Assembly: GCF_029392895.1 (NCBI RefSeq)
Contig: NZ_CP114200.1
Coordinates: 5,772,501 to 5,836,500, forward strand
DNA length: 64,000 nt
Reading direction: 5' to 3'
Source: Streptomyces sp. 71268
GTDB lineage: Bacteria > Actinomycetota > Actinomycetes > Streptomycetales > Streptomycetaceae
Shown here: positions 1 to 9,435 of the stretch, one piece after another
How the letters are laid out: every line of letters begins with the position of its first letter
How positions within the stretch are numbered: position 1 is the first letter of the stretch
Notes under the pieces: generated by a model
What the model was told of the DNA's origin: nothing
Seen by the model: the letters and a program-made list of their open reading frames with translations, nothing else
The model's database searches: none
Translations under genes and position numbers: made by a program

Positions 1-188
1 CGGACGCTTTTCGTTTTGCGTCATGTGCTGGCATCGCATAGCTGGTGACGAGAGCTCTCTGGGATGTCTGCGAACTGTCGGACGCTGATGTCCTGCTAGT
101 TCCCCGCTCGAACCTCTGTCGGAAGGATTTCAAGGTTTCAATTCTCGTCTGGTCAATGCATTGTTTTATGGAGAGGGTTTGATCGACA

Positions 189-887
189 GTGCGCACTCGC
201 ACTCGCGCCGCCATTGCTGTTACTGTATTAACCCTTGTAACAACGGGGATGGCTGTTACCCCCGGTTTTGCCGAAGACTCCGCCCCCGACGGCCCGGAGG
301 CCAGCTCGAGCGTGCTCACGCCTGAAGAGGAGGCGCAGGTCCACGAAGAGGTGGAGAACGCACCGCAGGTCTACATGTACTACAAGGGAGAAGCGATCGA
401 CCCCGCCTCCGCGGATCTCGGCGGCGCTCAGGTGTGCGCTGAGGTGTCAGAGGACGGCACGATGCAGTGCTTTGACACACCAGAGGAGTCCAACGAGTAC
501 CTCGCTCGACATGCCCCTACGGAGGAGGCCAGGCGTGGCGCGGCAACAGCGGCGCCGGCCACGCGTGCCCGGTATGACTCTTGCCCCAACAACTGGGTGT
601 GTCTGTGGCAGCATGCCGATTATCAGGGGCGACGTCTCCAGTGGCCCTGGTACAAGACGGCGAAAACCCGCCACCTTGACCAGTACAGCCCTAGCTTCCG
701 AGACAAGGCGTCCTCGGCCTACATCAACCGGGTGCAGCGCGGGATAACCCTCTACGACTTCCGTACCGGTCTGCCTGACCCGAAGCTTATGCTCGCCTCT
801 GGGTACAGCCTGTGGCCGAACTTCAAGAAGTACTCGTACACCTACGGTGGAAACTGGAACGACAAAGCGGACGCCATCAAGTTCTGA
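189..887 (+). CDS. Secreted peptidase inhibitor, family I36-like
   Basis: Predicted exported inhibitor of extracellular proteases, related to the streptomycete I36 (SMPI-like, crystallin-fold) family. The start is GTG at 189 with GGAGAGG about 11 bases upstream. Residues 1-28 form a signal peptide ending near GFAED. An acidic pro-region follows, then the I36 core from Cys132 (CPNNWVCLWQ and the following YQGRR strand) to the end. Codon 14 (228-230) is TTA, the rare leucine codon read by the bldA tRNA, and it lies in a run of A/T-ending codons unlike the rest of the window. The family role (inhibition of serine or metalloproteases) is known; the target here is unknown. The many secreted proteases downstream are possible partners by inference only. 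Confidence 0.8.
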   Translation: MRTRTRAAIAVTVLTLVTTGMAVTPGFAEDSAPDGPEASSSVLTPEEEAQVHEEVENAPQVYMYYKGEAIDPASADLGGAQVCAEVSEDGTMQCFDTPEESNEYLARHAPTEEARRGAATAAPATRARYDSCPNNWVCLWQHADYQGRRLQWPWYKTAKTRHLDQYSPSFRDKASSAYINRVQRGITLYDFRTGLPDPKLMLASGYSLWPNFKKYSYTYGGNWNDKADAIKF

Positions 888-969
888 GCCGTATACATGC
901 CACGCCACGCCACGCCACGCCCCGGCCTTGCGCCGGGGCGTGGCCCGCCTGACAAGGAGTCGCGCCCAA

Positions 970-1407
970 ATGCGCACACACTTAGCATGCTCCGTGACCC
1001 CCGTCCTCGGAACGCTCCTCGTCATCGGCCTCACGACCGGTTGCGAGTGGACCGAAACCACGCCCGAGAGTTCCTCGCGCATCCAGGAGGTTCTTCCCGC
1101 CGACCCGGACAAGGCGCGGTCGAAGAAGAACGGTGCTGACTTCCGTGCCTGGGTCGATGACAACGGAACAGCTCTCCAGCGCGAGGCCGCAACCCGCGTG
1201 CTGGACATCCTTGGGGAATGGGACGCCAATACCGGCAACGCGTACATCTCCACGGACATCAACGGGGGCCTGACGCCGGTGGAGGACAGCATGGCCTCGG
1301 CCACTGCGCTCGCCGAGGCGTTCGACAAGTGGAAGGACTCGAAGCGGGGCTTTGTCTCGGTGTACGACGTGGCGGGCAACGCGCTGATCGCCAACTACGA
1401 GTTCTGA
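970..1407 (+). CDS. Small secreted lipoprotein of unknown function
   Basis: 145-residue protein starting at ATG 970, with GACAAGGAG about 10 bases upstream. Residues 1-24 are a basic then hydrophobic signal sequence ending in the lipobox LTTGC, so Cys25 should be lipidated and the protein anchored outside the membrane. The mature part is short, polar and acidic with several Trp and Asp residues, and ends VYDVAGNALIANYEF. I do not recognise the domain. It follows the I36-type inhibitor gene by about 80 bases on the same strand, so cotranscription is possible. The lipoprotein call is firm from the motif; function is not assigned. Confidence 0.75.
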   Translation: MRTHLACSVTPVLGTLLVIGLTTGCEWTETTPESSSRIQEVLPADPDKARSKKNGADFRAWVDDNGTALQREAATRVLDILGEWDANTGNAYISTDINGGLTPVEDSMASATALAEAFDKWKDSKRGFVSVYDVAGNALIANYEF

Positions 1408-1745
1408 CGGAAGGCGGCCCGCCCATCGAGCGCCCTACCAGGGCCACGAGGCGCACATATCGCCGGGCTTGGTCCGGACCGGAGGTCTCCGTTCCCGACG
1501 TTGTCGCCGGTCGTGGTGTGCGTTCCCTTGCCGCGACGGCCCGTGGAACGTAGCTTCACGGTCACCGCGGTGACCGAATGGCGATGTGCGCGCCACGCGT
1601 GACGGCAGGCAGAAGAGGGGCCGGGCTCGCGGCAGCCCGGGAGGCCGGCAGTGGGCCGGCCGTCGGGCTCGGCCGGGTGACGAGGGCGCGCCCGGGTCGG
1701 CCGGCCACCACGGCCTCGGCCTTCCCTCGGGCACGGAGTTCCCTC

Positions 1746-4700
1746 ATGACCAGTTCCGTCCTACGTCGCCTCGGCGCCCCGTTCCTCGTCGGGCGCACCG
1801 ACGAGTTCCGTACGCTGCTCGACGCGCTGACCCGCCCGCCCTCGGTCGCCCTCGTCGAGGGGGAGGCCGGGATCGGCAAGACCCGGCTGATCCGCGAGAC
1901 GCTGGAGGCGCCGGCCATGCGGGGCCGGCACGTCCTGCTGGGCGCCTGCCACCCGCTGCGCGAGCCGTTTCCGTACGGACCGTTCTTCGACCTGTTGCGG
2001 CAGCTCGAAGGGCGGGTGCTGGGCCGGCTCGGCGCGGTGTGCGGCGCGCTGCGGCCCTACCTCCCCGAGTTGGCCGACGCCCTGCCGCCCGCGCCGGAGC
2101 CCCTCCAGGACCACCGGGCCCGCCAGCACCGGCTGTTCCGGGCCGTACGCGCGCTGCTCGCCTCGCTCGGGCAGGTCGTCGTGGTCGTGGAGGACCTGCA
2201 CTGGGCCGACGACGGCACCCGCGACCTGGTCCGCTTCCTCATCGACGAGCCGCCGCCCGGGATGGCGACCGTGCTCAGCTACCGCCGCGAGGACCTGCCG
2301 GGCGCCGGCCTCCCGCTGGGCCGCGCCTACCGGCACCCGCCCGGCACCACCTCCGTCCTCATCCGGCTCCGGCCGCTGGACGTGTCGGCCGTGGGCAGCC
2401 TCACCGCCGCCATCACCGGGAGCACGGCCGTCCCCGCCCAACTCGCCGCCGAACTACACGAACGCACCGCTGGCATCCCGTTCGTGCTGGAGGAGGTGGT
2501 CCGTGGCCTGGCCGCCAGCGGCTTCCCGGCCGGCTGGAACGCCGGGCGCGACACGCTCGACGCGATGGAGGTCCCCACGCTGCTGCGCGAGGCGATGGCG
2601 GACCGGATGGCCGCCCTGACGCCGCCGGCGGTGGCCGTGGTGCGCGCGGCGGCCGTGCTGCGCATCCCCGCCACGGAGGACCTGATCGCCGCCGTCGCGG
2701 CGGGCGAGCCCGGCCTCGACGGCAGCGTGGGTGACACGCCGTACGCGGACGGGGCCGGGCTCGGGGGCGGGGCCGACGCGGGCGGCGGGATCAGGGAGGC
2801 GTTGCTCGCGGGCGTGCTCTACGACGTCGGTGACGACCGCTACGGCTTTCGCCACCCGCTCGCCCAACAGGCGGTCTACGGCTCCCTGCCGGGCGTGGAC
2901 CGGCGGCGGCTGCACCGGCGCGCGATGGCTCGGCTCGCCGCCGCCGAGCCGCCGCCGCTGGTCCAACTCGCCTACCACGCGCGGCGGGCCGGCGACCTCG
3001 AAGCCTGGCTGCGGCACGGCTCGGAGGCGGCCGAGGCCGCCAGGGAGCTGGGCGACACCGCCGTCGCCGTGGAGATCCTTGAGGGACTGCTGTCCGACCC
3101 GGAACTCCGCGCCGGCGACCGGGCCCGCCTCGCCACCCAGCTCAGCCGCGTCGCGGTGATCGGCCTCGCCTACCGCAGGGCCGTCGCCCTGCTGCGCCGC
3201 ATCGTGCTGCACTGCGAGATGCCCGACACCGTACGCGGCGAGATCCGGCTCAACCTCGGGCTGCTGCTCTACAACCAGGCGGGCAACTACGAGCAGGGCC
3301 GCGCCGACACCGAGATCGCGGTCGAGGAGTTGCGAGACCACCCGGCGCTCGCCGCCCGTGGCATGGCCGCGCTGGCGCTGGCGAGCTGGGGCGAGCACCC
3401 GTACGCCGTCTACCAGCGGTGGATCGTCCGGGCCGAGCGGCTGCTCACCGACCGGTCGGACCCGGCCCTGCGGCTGGCGGTCCGTGGCAACCACGTCACC
3501 CTGCGCATGATGGCGGGCGACCCCGCGGCCTGGGCCGAGGCCGACGATCTGGTGGGCGCCGGGCGGAGCGTCGCCGAGCGGCTCCAGGTCGCCCGACTGT
3601 CCGGCAACCTCGCCGAGGCCACCACCTGGCTCGGGCACTACGCGGCGGCGGAGCGCTTCCGTCACCAGGGGCAGCGGCTGGCCGCCGAGTGCGGCTCGCC
3701 GTGGCTCCAGGGGATCATCGACGGCACCTCGCTGCGCCTGAAGTGGAGCGTCGGCGACTGGCAGGGGCTGGCCGAGCGGGCGCGCCGGCTGATCGACATG
3801 GTGCAGGGCGTCTCCGGAATCTCCGCCGACGCGCACCTGGTCCTGGGGCTGCTCGCCGTGGCGCGCGGCGAATGGGAGGAGGCCACCGAGGAGTTGGACG
3901 CCGCCGCGCTCGGCGATCCCGCCAACGCTCCCAGCCCCATCCTGGCCGCCGCCTCCGGCGCGATGATCCGGGTGTGGGTGGCCCGAGGCGAACTGGAGGC
4001 GGCCCGCGCCGAGGCGGACCGGGCCATCGCCCGCGTCCGGCGCAAGGACATGTGGGTGTGGGGCGCCGACCTCATGCCCATGGCGGTGACCGCGCTCGTA
4101 CGCTGCGGACGGGTGGCCGACGCGGAGGCGGCGGTCGCCGAGTACGCCGCCGGCATCGCCGACCGCGACGCGCCGCTGGCCACCGCCGCGCTGGCGGCGT
4201 GCCGTGGCGTCCTGGCGTACGCGCGGGGCCGGTGCGCGGAGGCCGTCGCCGCCTTCGAGGAGGCGAGCGCGCGGTACGCCGCGCTGCCCAGGCCCTATTC
4301 GGCGGCCCGCGCGGCCGAGGCCGCCGTGCGCTGCCGGCTCGCCGCGCCGGACCCGGGCGGGGCGGACCCGCGCGGGGCGGACCCGCGCGGGGCGGACCCG
4401 CGCGGGGCGGGCCCCGGCGGGGTGGGCGGCGCGGCCGGCGGGGACCGGGCCGGCGAGGGGACCAGCGGGGCCGGGACGGGAGAGGCGAGTGGGGCGGGGC
4501 TGGCGGGCGAGTTGGCGGCGTTGGCCGAGCGGTTCGCCGCCCTGGGGGCCACCCGCGACGCGGCCCGCTGCCGCAGGGTGCTGCGTGGCAACGGTGTCAG
4601 CACCCCGTCCCGCCGTGGCCGGCGCGGCTACGGGGACCAACTCTCTCCGCGCGAACGGGAGGTGGCCCGCCTCGTCGCGCTCGGGCACACGAACCGGGAG

Positions 4701-4808
4701 ATCGCGGACGTGCTGTTCCTGTCCCCGCGCACGGTCGAGCAGCACGTGGCGAAGGTGCTCCGCAAGCTGAACGTGGCCTCGCGCGGCGAGGTACCCGGCG
4801 CGGGCTGA
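1746..4808 (+). CDS. LAL-type (large ATP-binding LuxR family) transcriptional regulator
   Basis: About 1020 residues, the usual size for LAL regulators. A Walker A motif GEAGIGKT lies at residues 39-46 and a Walker B-type strand (VVVVVEDLHWADD) near residue 150. A long helical, TPR-like middle region follows, then a C-terminal LuxR helix-turn-helix (LSPREREVARLV, then NREIADVLFLSPRTVEQHV). I chose ATG 1746 because the protein then begins just before the conserved FLVGRTDEF module; an upstream in-frame ATG at 1578 would add 56 unconserved residues. A 15-base tandem repeat inserts GADPR units near residue 880. It lies upstream of two subtilase genes on the same strand and is paralogous to the regulator at 41949-45113. 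Likely an activator; effector unknown. Confidence 0.9.
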   Translation: MTSSVLRRLGAPFLVGRTDEFRTLLDALTRPPSVALVEGEAGIGKTRLIRETLEAPAMRGRHVLLGACHPLREPFPYGPFFDLLRQLEGRVLGRLGAVCGALRPYLPELADALPPAPEPLQDHRARQHRLFRAVRALLASLGQVVVVVEDLHWADDGTRDLVRFLIDEPPPGMATVLSYRREDLPGAGLPLGRAYRHPPGTTSVLIRLRPLDVSAVGSLTAAITGSTAVPAQLAAELHERTAGIPFVLEEVVRGLAASGFPAGWNAGRDTLDAMEVPTLLREAMADRMAALTPPAVAVVRAAAVLRIPATEDLIAAVAAGEPGLDGSVGDTPYADGAGLGGGADAGGGIREALLAGVLYDVGDDRYGFRHPLAQQAVYGSLPGVDRRRLHRRAMARLAAAEPPPLVQLAYHARRAGDLEAWLRHGSEAAEAARELGDTAVAVEILEGLLSDPELRAGDRARLATQLSRVAVIGLAYRRAVALLRRIVLHCEMPDTVRGEIRLNLGLLLYNQAGNYEQGRADTEIAVEELRDHPALAARGMAALALASWGEHPYAVYQRWIVRAERLLTDRSDPALRLAVRGNHVTLRMMAGDPAAWAEADDLVGAGRSVAERLQVARLSGNLAEATTWLGHYAAAERFRHQGQRLAAECGSPWLQGIIDGTSLRLKWSVGDWQGLAERARRLIDMVQGVSGISADAHLVLGLLAVARGEWEEATEELDAAALGDPANAPSPILAAASGAMIRVWVARGELEAARAEADRAIARVRRKDMWVWGADLMPMAVTALVRCGRVADAEAAVAEYAAGIADRDAPLATAALAACRGVLAYARGRCAEAVAAFEEASARYAALPRPYSAARAAEAAVRCRLAAPDPGGADPRGADPRGADPRGAGPGGVGGAAGGDRAGEGTSGAGTGEASGAGLAGELAALAERFAALGATRDAARCRRVLRGNGVSTPSRRGRRGYGDQLSPREREVARLVALGHTNREIADVLFLSPRTVEQHVAKVLRKLNVASRGEVPGAG
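4350..4409 (+). repeat. 15-bp tandem repeat inside LAL regulator gene
   Basis: Four copies of a 15-base unit close to GACCCGCGCGGGGCG; the first has one G/C change. They run head to tail in frame and encode repeats of G-A-D-P-R. The repeat sits in the linker between the helical region and the LuxR domain and is followed by Gly/Ala-rich sequence, so it looks like a length-variable linker rather than a folded element. Confidence 0.85.
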
Positions 4809-5076
4809 CCCCCGAGGAGCGGAGCCGGACCGGGCCGAGCTCGGGACGGGGCCCTGAGCCTCAGGTCCCGGGCCCGGCTGGCTGGCTGGCCGAGGATACG
4901 TACCCCCTACCTACCGCACCACGGATTGTTTGCCGTCCCGTGCGCCACGAGGGTGGGCGCGTCACACGGCGTCGCGCTCTCTCCCATCCAACCCCCCACG
5001 CCGGCGCCGGACCCCGGCGCCCGGCCCGACCGCACATATCGGGCCGGGCGCCGTCTCCCCCTCAGAAGGAGCACAG

Positions 5077-6849
5077 ATGTCAGCACGGCAGAGACGGTGG
5101 AGCGCGCTGTGTCTGGGCGCGGCCACCGCGACGCTCTTCGCGACGGTCGGCACGGTCCCGGCCGGCGCCGCCGGGGGCGGCGACGCGCGGGGCACGGTCA
5201 TCGGCGCGGGGCAGCCGGACGCGATCAAGGGTCAGTACATCGTCGCCCTCAGGGGTACCCCCTCGGTCGCCGCCGAGACCCGCGCCGCCGTCGCGGCGCG
5301 GGCCGACGAACTGACCGACGCGCACGGCGGCACCGTCCGCGCGGTGTACGCGGCGGCCTTCCGTGGCTTCTCGCTCCAGGCCACCGAGGCACAGGCGGCG
5401 CGCCTGGCGGCCAGCCCCGAAGTGCGCTACGTCCAGACGAACAACACCGTGCGGGCCGTGGGCACGCAGCCGAACCCGCCGTCCTGGGGCCTGGACGCGG
5501 TCGACGGCAAGCAGGACAAGACGTACACCTACCCGAACCAGGGCGACGGCGTCACCGCGTACGTCGTGGACACCGGGACCGACCTGCGGCACAGCAACTT
5601 CGAGGGGCGGGCCAGCAGCGGTTACGACTTCATCGACAACGACGCGGACGCCAGTGACTGTCATGGTCATGGCACGCATGTCGCCGGGACCATCGGCAGC
5701 AAGGACTACGGCGTCGCCAAGCAGGCCAAGCTTGTCGCGGTCCGGGTGCTGGACTGCTCGGGTAACGGCTCCACCGAACAGGTCGTCGGCGGCCTGGAGT
5801 GGGTGACCAAGAACGCCGCCAAGCCCGCCGTCGCCAACATGAGCCTGGGCGGCCCCAGCGACCAGGCCCTGGACGACGCCACGCAGGGCACGATCGACGC
5901 GGGCGTCCCGGTCGCCGTCGCCGCGGGCAACGACTACGGCAAGGACGCCTGCGGCACCAGCCCCGCCCGGCTGCCCGCCGCCATCACCCTGGGCTCCACG
6001 GACCAGAACGGCAGCCGCTCCAGCTTCTCCAACCTCGGCCGCTGCCTCGACCTGTTCGCGCCCGGCGGCAACATCACCTCCACCAAGAACGGTGGCGGCT
6101 CGACGGGCATGAGCGGCACCTCGATGGCCACCCCGCACGCCGCCGGCGCCGCCGCGCTCTACCTCTCCAGCAACAAGGGCGCCACCCCGCAACAGGTCCG
6201 CGACGCCTTGGTCAACAACGCCGACTCCGGCGTCGTCGGCAACCCGGGCAGCGGCTCACCCAACAAGCTGCTCAACGTCACCAAGCTGGGCACCCCGACC
6301 GAACCAGGCGCCCCGACAGCGGAATTCGTCGCCTCGTGTTCGGAGGCTGACCTGTCGTGTGAGTTCGACGCGTCGGCGTCGCGGGATACGGATGGCTCGA
6401 TCGCCGCGTTCGTCTGGGACTTCGGGGACGGTACGGCGGCCAAGGGTGTGAAGCCCGCGCACACGTATGCCAAGGCGGGCTCGTACGAGGTGAGGCTGAC
6501 GGTCACGGACAACAGCGGGAAGACCGGGACGGTGAGCAAGAAGGTGTCGGTGGGTGCTCCGGCGGGGGAGCCGCCGGTGGCGCGGTTCTCGGTCTCGTGC
6601 TGGTACGACGCCTGTGACTTCGACGCGGGGCAGAGCAGCGACAAGGACGGTGACATCGCCTCGTACGCGTGGAAGTTCGGTGACGGGCAGTCCGGTAACG
6701 GGGTGACGGCCGAGCACACCTACCCGGCAGGTCAGAAGACGTACACGGCCGAGCTGACGGTCACCGACCGGGCCGGCAACGCGGAGACGGCCACCCGGCA
6801 GATCCAGTGCTGGGACATGGGCGGCCGGGCGTTCTGCTTCAACGGCTGA
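5077..6849 (+). CDS. Secreted subtilisin-like S8 protease with two PKD domains
   Basis: 590 residues, ATG at 5077 preceded by AGAAGGAG. A signal peptide (about 1-32) is followed by an I9-type propeptide (KGQYIVALRG to about 122) that is presumably cleaved off. The S8 domain carries Asp165 (AYVVDTGTD), His198 ([10 protein letters not shown]) and Ser349 (MSGTSMATPH). Two PKD domains follow (about 413-495 and 500-585), with the protein ending [16 protein letters not shown] domains usually help binding to insoluble protein or polysaccharide. It follows the LAL regulator by 268 bases. The next gene is a close paralogue, and part of the PKD region is identical at DNA level between the two. Role: extracellular proteolysis. 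Confidence 0.93.
   Translation: MSARQRRWSALCLGAATATLFATVGTVPAGAAGGGDARGTVIGAGQPDAIKGQYIVALRGTPSVAAETRAAVAARADELTDAHGGTVRAVYAAAFRGFSLQATEAQAARLAASPEVRYVQTNNTVRAVGTQPNPPSWGLDAVDGKQDKTYTYPNQGDGVTAYVVDTGTDLRHSNFEGRASSGYDFIDNDADASDCHGHGTHVAGTIGSKDYGVAKQAKLVAVRVLDCSGNGSTEQVVGGLEWVTKNAAKPAVANMSLGGPSDQALDDATQGTIDAGVPVAVAAGNDYGKDACGTSPARLPAAITLGSTDQNGSRSSFSNLGRCLDLFAPGGNITSTKNGGGSTGMSGTSMATPHAAGAAALYLSSNKGATPQQVRDALVNNADSGVVGNPGSGSPNKLLNVTKLGTPTEPGAPTAEFVASCSEADLSCEFDASASRDTDGSIAAFVWDFGDGTAAKGVKPAHTYAKAGSYEVRLTVTDNSGKTGTVSKKVSVGAPAGEPPVARFSVSCWYDACDFDAGQSSDKDGDIASYAWKFGDGQSGNGVTAEHTYPAGQKTYTAELTVTDRAGNAETATRQIQCWDMGGRAFCFNG
6478..6633 (+). repeat. 156-bp block identical to 8695-8850 (PKD region)
   Basis: Base-by-base reading shows no difference between 6478-6633 and 8695-8850 (offset 2217). 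The block covers the end of PKD domain 1, the linker and the start of PKD domain 2. Sequence on both sides diverges, including synonymous changes, so the identity is recent and local. Confidence 0.9.
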
Positions 6850-7257
6850 GCCGGCGGCAGACCCGGCCGGCCTGAGTCCAACCCTTCGACCGGCGGCGGG
6901 TGCGTCCGGGGCGCGCCCGCCGCACCTCGGGCGCGCCACCTCCCACCGGTCGCGCCCGCCCCGCCGGCCGCGTGCGGCCCACCCCACGCCCGGGCCCGGG
7001 CAGCGCGCCACCCCGACGCACCGCCCGGGCCCGGGGCACACCCCGCGTCACAGCCCAGGGCCCCTCGGGACACACACCCACCACACGGCCCGAGGCACAG
7101 CCCGCGACCCAGCCTGGGACACACCCCACCACCCAGCCTGGAACACACCCAGCACACAGCCCGGGTCACGGAGGCACCGAGCAGCACCACCCCCACCGGA
7201 GCGATCGGCTCACCGGAGTGATCGACCCACCGAGTCGGAGAGGCAGAGGCACACAGG
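6850..7257. other. Intergenic region with imperfect C-rich repeats
   Basis: About 400 bases without a convincing gene, between the two PKD subtilases. From about 7060 to 7170 the sequence is built of imperfect short repeats rich in CACACCC and CAGCCTGG/CAGCCCGG, giving a strong C-over-G strand bias. No clean terminator stem was seen. The promoter of the second protease must lie here or upstream, but I cannot place it. Confidence 0.5.
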
Positions 7258-9066
7258 ATGCGAACCGCGAGGAAGACCTACCGCTGGTTGACGGCGTGTT
7301 GCACGGGGCTCGCCGCCACCGCCGCGCTGGCCATGGCCGGCGCTCCCGCCCAGGCGACCCCGGACGCCGGCGGCGCGGCCACCGAGGGCCGCGTGATCAA
7401 CGCCGGGGCGCCGGGCACCATCGACGGCAAGTACATCGTCTCGCTCAAGGGCGCGACCTCGCTCTCGGCCACGGCCGAGGCCCAGGTCACGGCCGAGGCG
7501 AACCGGCTCACCGACCGTTACGGCGGCACCGCCGAGCGGATCTACAGCGCCGCCCTGCGCGGCTTCTCCGCCGAACTGACCGCCACCCAGGCCAAGCGAC
7601 TGGCGGCGGACCCGGCGGTGGAGTACGTCCAGCAGTCCCTGATGGTGCGCGCGTACGGTGGCGGCAGCCAGCCGAGCCCGCCGTCCTGGGGCCTGGACGC
7701 GATCGACGGCAAGCAGGACAAGACGTACGCCTACCCGGGCACCGGCGCGGGCGTGACCGCGTACGTCATCGACACCGGCGCCCGCTTCTCGCACAGGACC
7801 TTCGAGGGCCGCGCCTCGTCCGGCTACGACTTCATCGACGACGACACCGACGCCGCCGACTGCAGTGGTCACGGCACGCACGTGGCCGGCACCGTCGCCG
7901 GCAAGGAGTACGGCGTCGCCAAGCAGGCGAAGGTCGTCGCCGTGCGGGTGCTCGACTGCTCGGGCAACGGGCCCGACGCGGACACCATCGCGGGCATCGA
8001 CTGGGTCATCAAGAACGGCAAGAAGCCCGGCGTCATCAACATGAGCCTCGGTTCCGGTGGTGAGAACGCCGACCCGCAGGGCATGCGGGACGCGACCAAG
8101 CGGGCCGTGCAGGCCGGGTTCCCGGCGGCGGTCGCGGCCGGCAACGCCGGCACCGACGCCTGCGGCACCTCGCCCGCCGACACGCCCGAGGCGCTGTCGG
8201 CCGGCTCCACCGACAGCAACGGCGGCCGGTCCAGCTTCTCCAACTACGGCCGCTGCATGGACCTGTTCGCACCCGGCGGCAACATCACCTCGGCCAGCCA
8301 CAGCTCGGACACCGGCAACGCCAACATGAGCGGCACCTCCATGGCCTCGCCGCACGCCGCCGGCGCGCTCGCCCTCTACCTGGAGGCCAACCCGGGCGCG
8401 TCCGCCACCCAGGCCACCGACGCGGTGATCGCCGCCGCGCGCGACGGCGTGGTCACCAACCCGGGCAGCGGCTCGCCCAACAAGTTCCTCGACGTGAACA
8501 AGCTCGGCGCCCCCGCCGACCCCGGCAAGCCGACGGCGGAGTTCGTGGCCTCGTGTTCGGAGTCGAGTCTGTCGTGTGGGTTCGATGGGTCGGCGTCGCG
8601 GGACGCGGATGGGTCGATCGCCTCGTACGCGTGGGACTTCGGTGACGGGAAGACCGGTGAGGGGGTCAAGCCTTCTCACACGTATGCCAAGGCCGGCTCG
8701 TACGAGGTGAGGCTGACGGTCACGGACAACAGCGGGAAGACCGGGACGGTGAGCAAGAAGGTGTCGGTGGGTGCTCCGGCGGGGGAGCCGCCGGTGGCGC
8801 GGTTCTCGGTCTCGTGCTGGTACGACGCCTGTGACTTCGACGCGGGGCAGTCCAGTGACAAGGACGGTGACATCGCCTCGTACGCGTGGAAGTTCGGCGA
8901 CGGCCAGAGCGGTACCGGGGTGACGGCCAAGCACACCTACCCGGCCGGCCAGAAGACCTACACGGCCGAACTGACGGTCACCGACCGGGCGGGCAACGCG
9001 GGGACGGCTACCCGGCAGATCCAGTGCTGGGACATGGGCGGCCGAGCCTTCTGCTTCAACAACTGA
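7258..9066 (+). CDS. Secreted subtilisin-like S8 protease with two PKD domains (paralogue)
   Basis: 602 residues, ATG at 7258 with a GGAGAGGCAGAGG purine stretch upstream. The order matches its neighbour: signal peptide (1-33), I9 propeptide ([10 protein letters not shown] onward), S8 domain with Asp172 (AYVIDTGAR), His205 ([10 protein letters not shown]) and Ser361 ([10 protein letters not shown]), then two PKD domains and the same Cys-containing tail ([13 protein letters not shown]). The catalytic domains differ at many positions, whereas 8695-8850 is identical to 6478-6633. This points to tandem duplication followed by gene conversion of the binding module. Role: extracellular proteolysis; substrate unknown. 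Confidence 0.93.
   Translation: MRTARKTYRWLTACCTGLAATAALAMAGAPAQATPDAGGAATEGRVINAGAPGTIDGKYIVSLKGATSLSATAEAQVTAEANRLTDRYGGTAERIYSAALRGFSAELTATQAKRLAADPAVEYVQQSLMVRAYGGGSQPSPPSWGLDAIDGKQDKTYAYPGTGAGVTAYVIDTGARFSHRTFEGRASSGYDFIDDDTDAADCSGHGTHVAGTVAGKEYGVAKQAKVVAVRVLDCSGNGPDADTIAGIDWVIKNGKKPGVINMSLGSGGENADPQGMRDATKRAVQAGFPAAVAAGNAGTDACGTSPADTPEALSAGSTDSNGGRSSFSNYGRCMDLFAPGGNITSASHSSDTGNANMSGTSMASPHAAGALALYLEANPGASATQATDAVIAAARDGVVTNPGSGSPNKFLDVNKLGAPADPGKPTAEFVASCSESSLSCGFDGSASRDADGSIASYAWDFGDGKTGEGVKPSHTYAKAGSYEVRLTVTDNSGKTGTVSKKVSVGAPAGEPPVARFSVSCWYDACDFDAGQSSDKDGDIASYAWKFGDGQSGTGVTAKHTYPAGQKTYTAELTVTDRAGNAGTATRQIQCWDMGGRAFCFNN
8695..8850 (+). repeat. 156-bp block identical to 6478-6633 (PKD region)
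   Basis: Second copy of the identical segment in the paralogous protease. It begins inside the first PKD domain (GSYEVRLTV) and ends in the second (DFDAGQ). The next codons differ (AGC AGC against TCC AGT), marking the conversion boundary. Confidence 0.9.
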
Positions 9067-9435
9067 GGCGGCGGCAGCACCACCAGTAGACCGGCGCGTC
9101 CCGCGCGGAGGCCACGAGCCCGTGCGGGGCGCGCCCCGACCACCGGGCCGGCCGGGGCGGCACGGCGGTCGGACGCGTGACCGCGTGGGTGGCCGGCCGC
9201 TTTCCGGCGGCGGACGGCGTCCCGTCGCTCACCGTCGCGACGCCACCCGCGCGCGGTGCGGGACCCTCCCCCAGGGGTCCCGCACCTTCGCGCGTCCCCT
9301 CGTACGCAGGTGGCCGCGCGTTTGTGATCGCGGGGCACGGGTACTCGGGGCGGCACCGCGCGAGCCTGGCCGGGCCGCGGGCGGCGGCGCCGTGCGGGCC
9401 CGGCCCGCGCACGGACCGGCCCCGAAGGAGCGCCC
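9067..9435. terminator. Intergenic hairpin at 9255-9286, possible terminator
   Basis: A 369-base gap with no gene that I can support. It contains a 12-bp stem at 9255-9266 and 9275-9286 (arm GGTGCGGGACCC) with an 8-base loop. Stems of this CCC-loop-GGG type recur between streptomycete genes. There is no T-run, so it may act as a weak terminator or RNA stabiliser for the upstream protease transcript. Confidence 0.45.

Noticed and set aside
1..188. Gene at the left edge of the window
   Set aside because: No convincing reading frame or motif; this stretch is A+T-richer and most likely the promoter and leader of the I36-type gene.
2454..4745. 763-codon open frame opposite the LAL regulator, and similar long antisense frames opposite other genes
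   Set aside because: Codon-position bias of the sense gene keeps antisense frames open in high-G+C DNA; sequences are low-complexity and lack family motifs.
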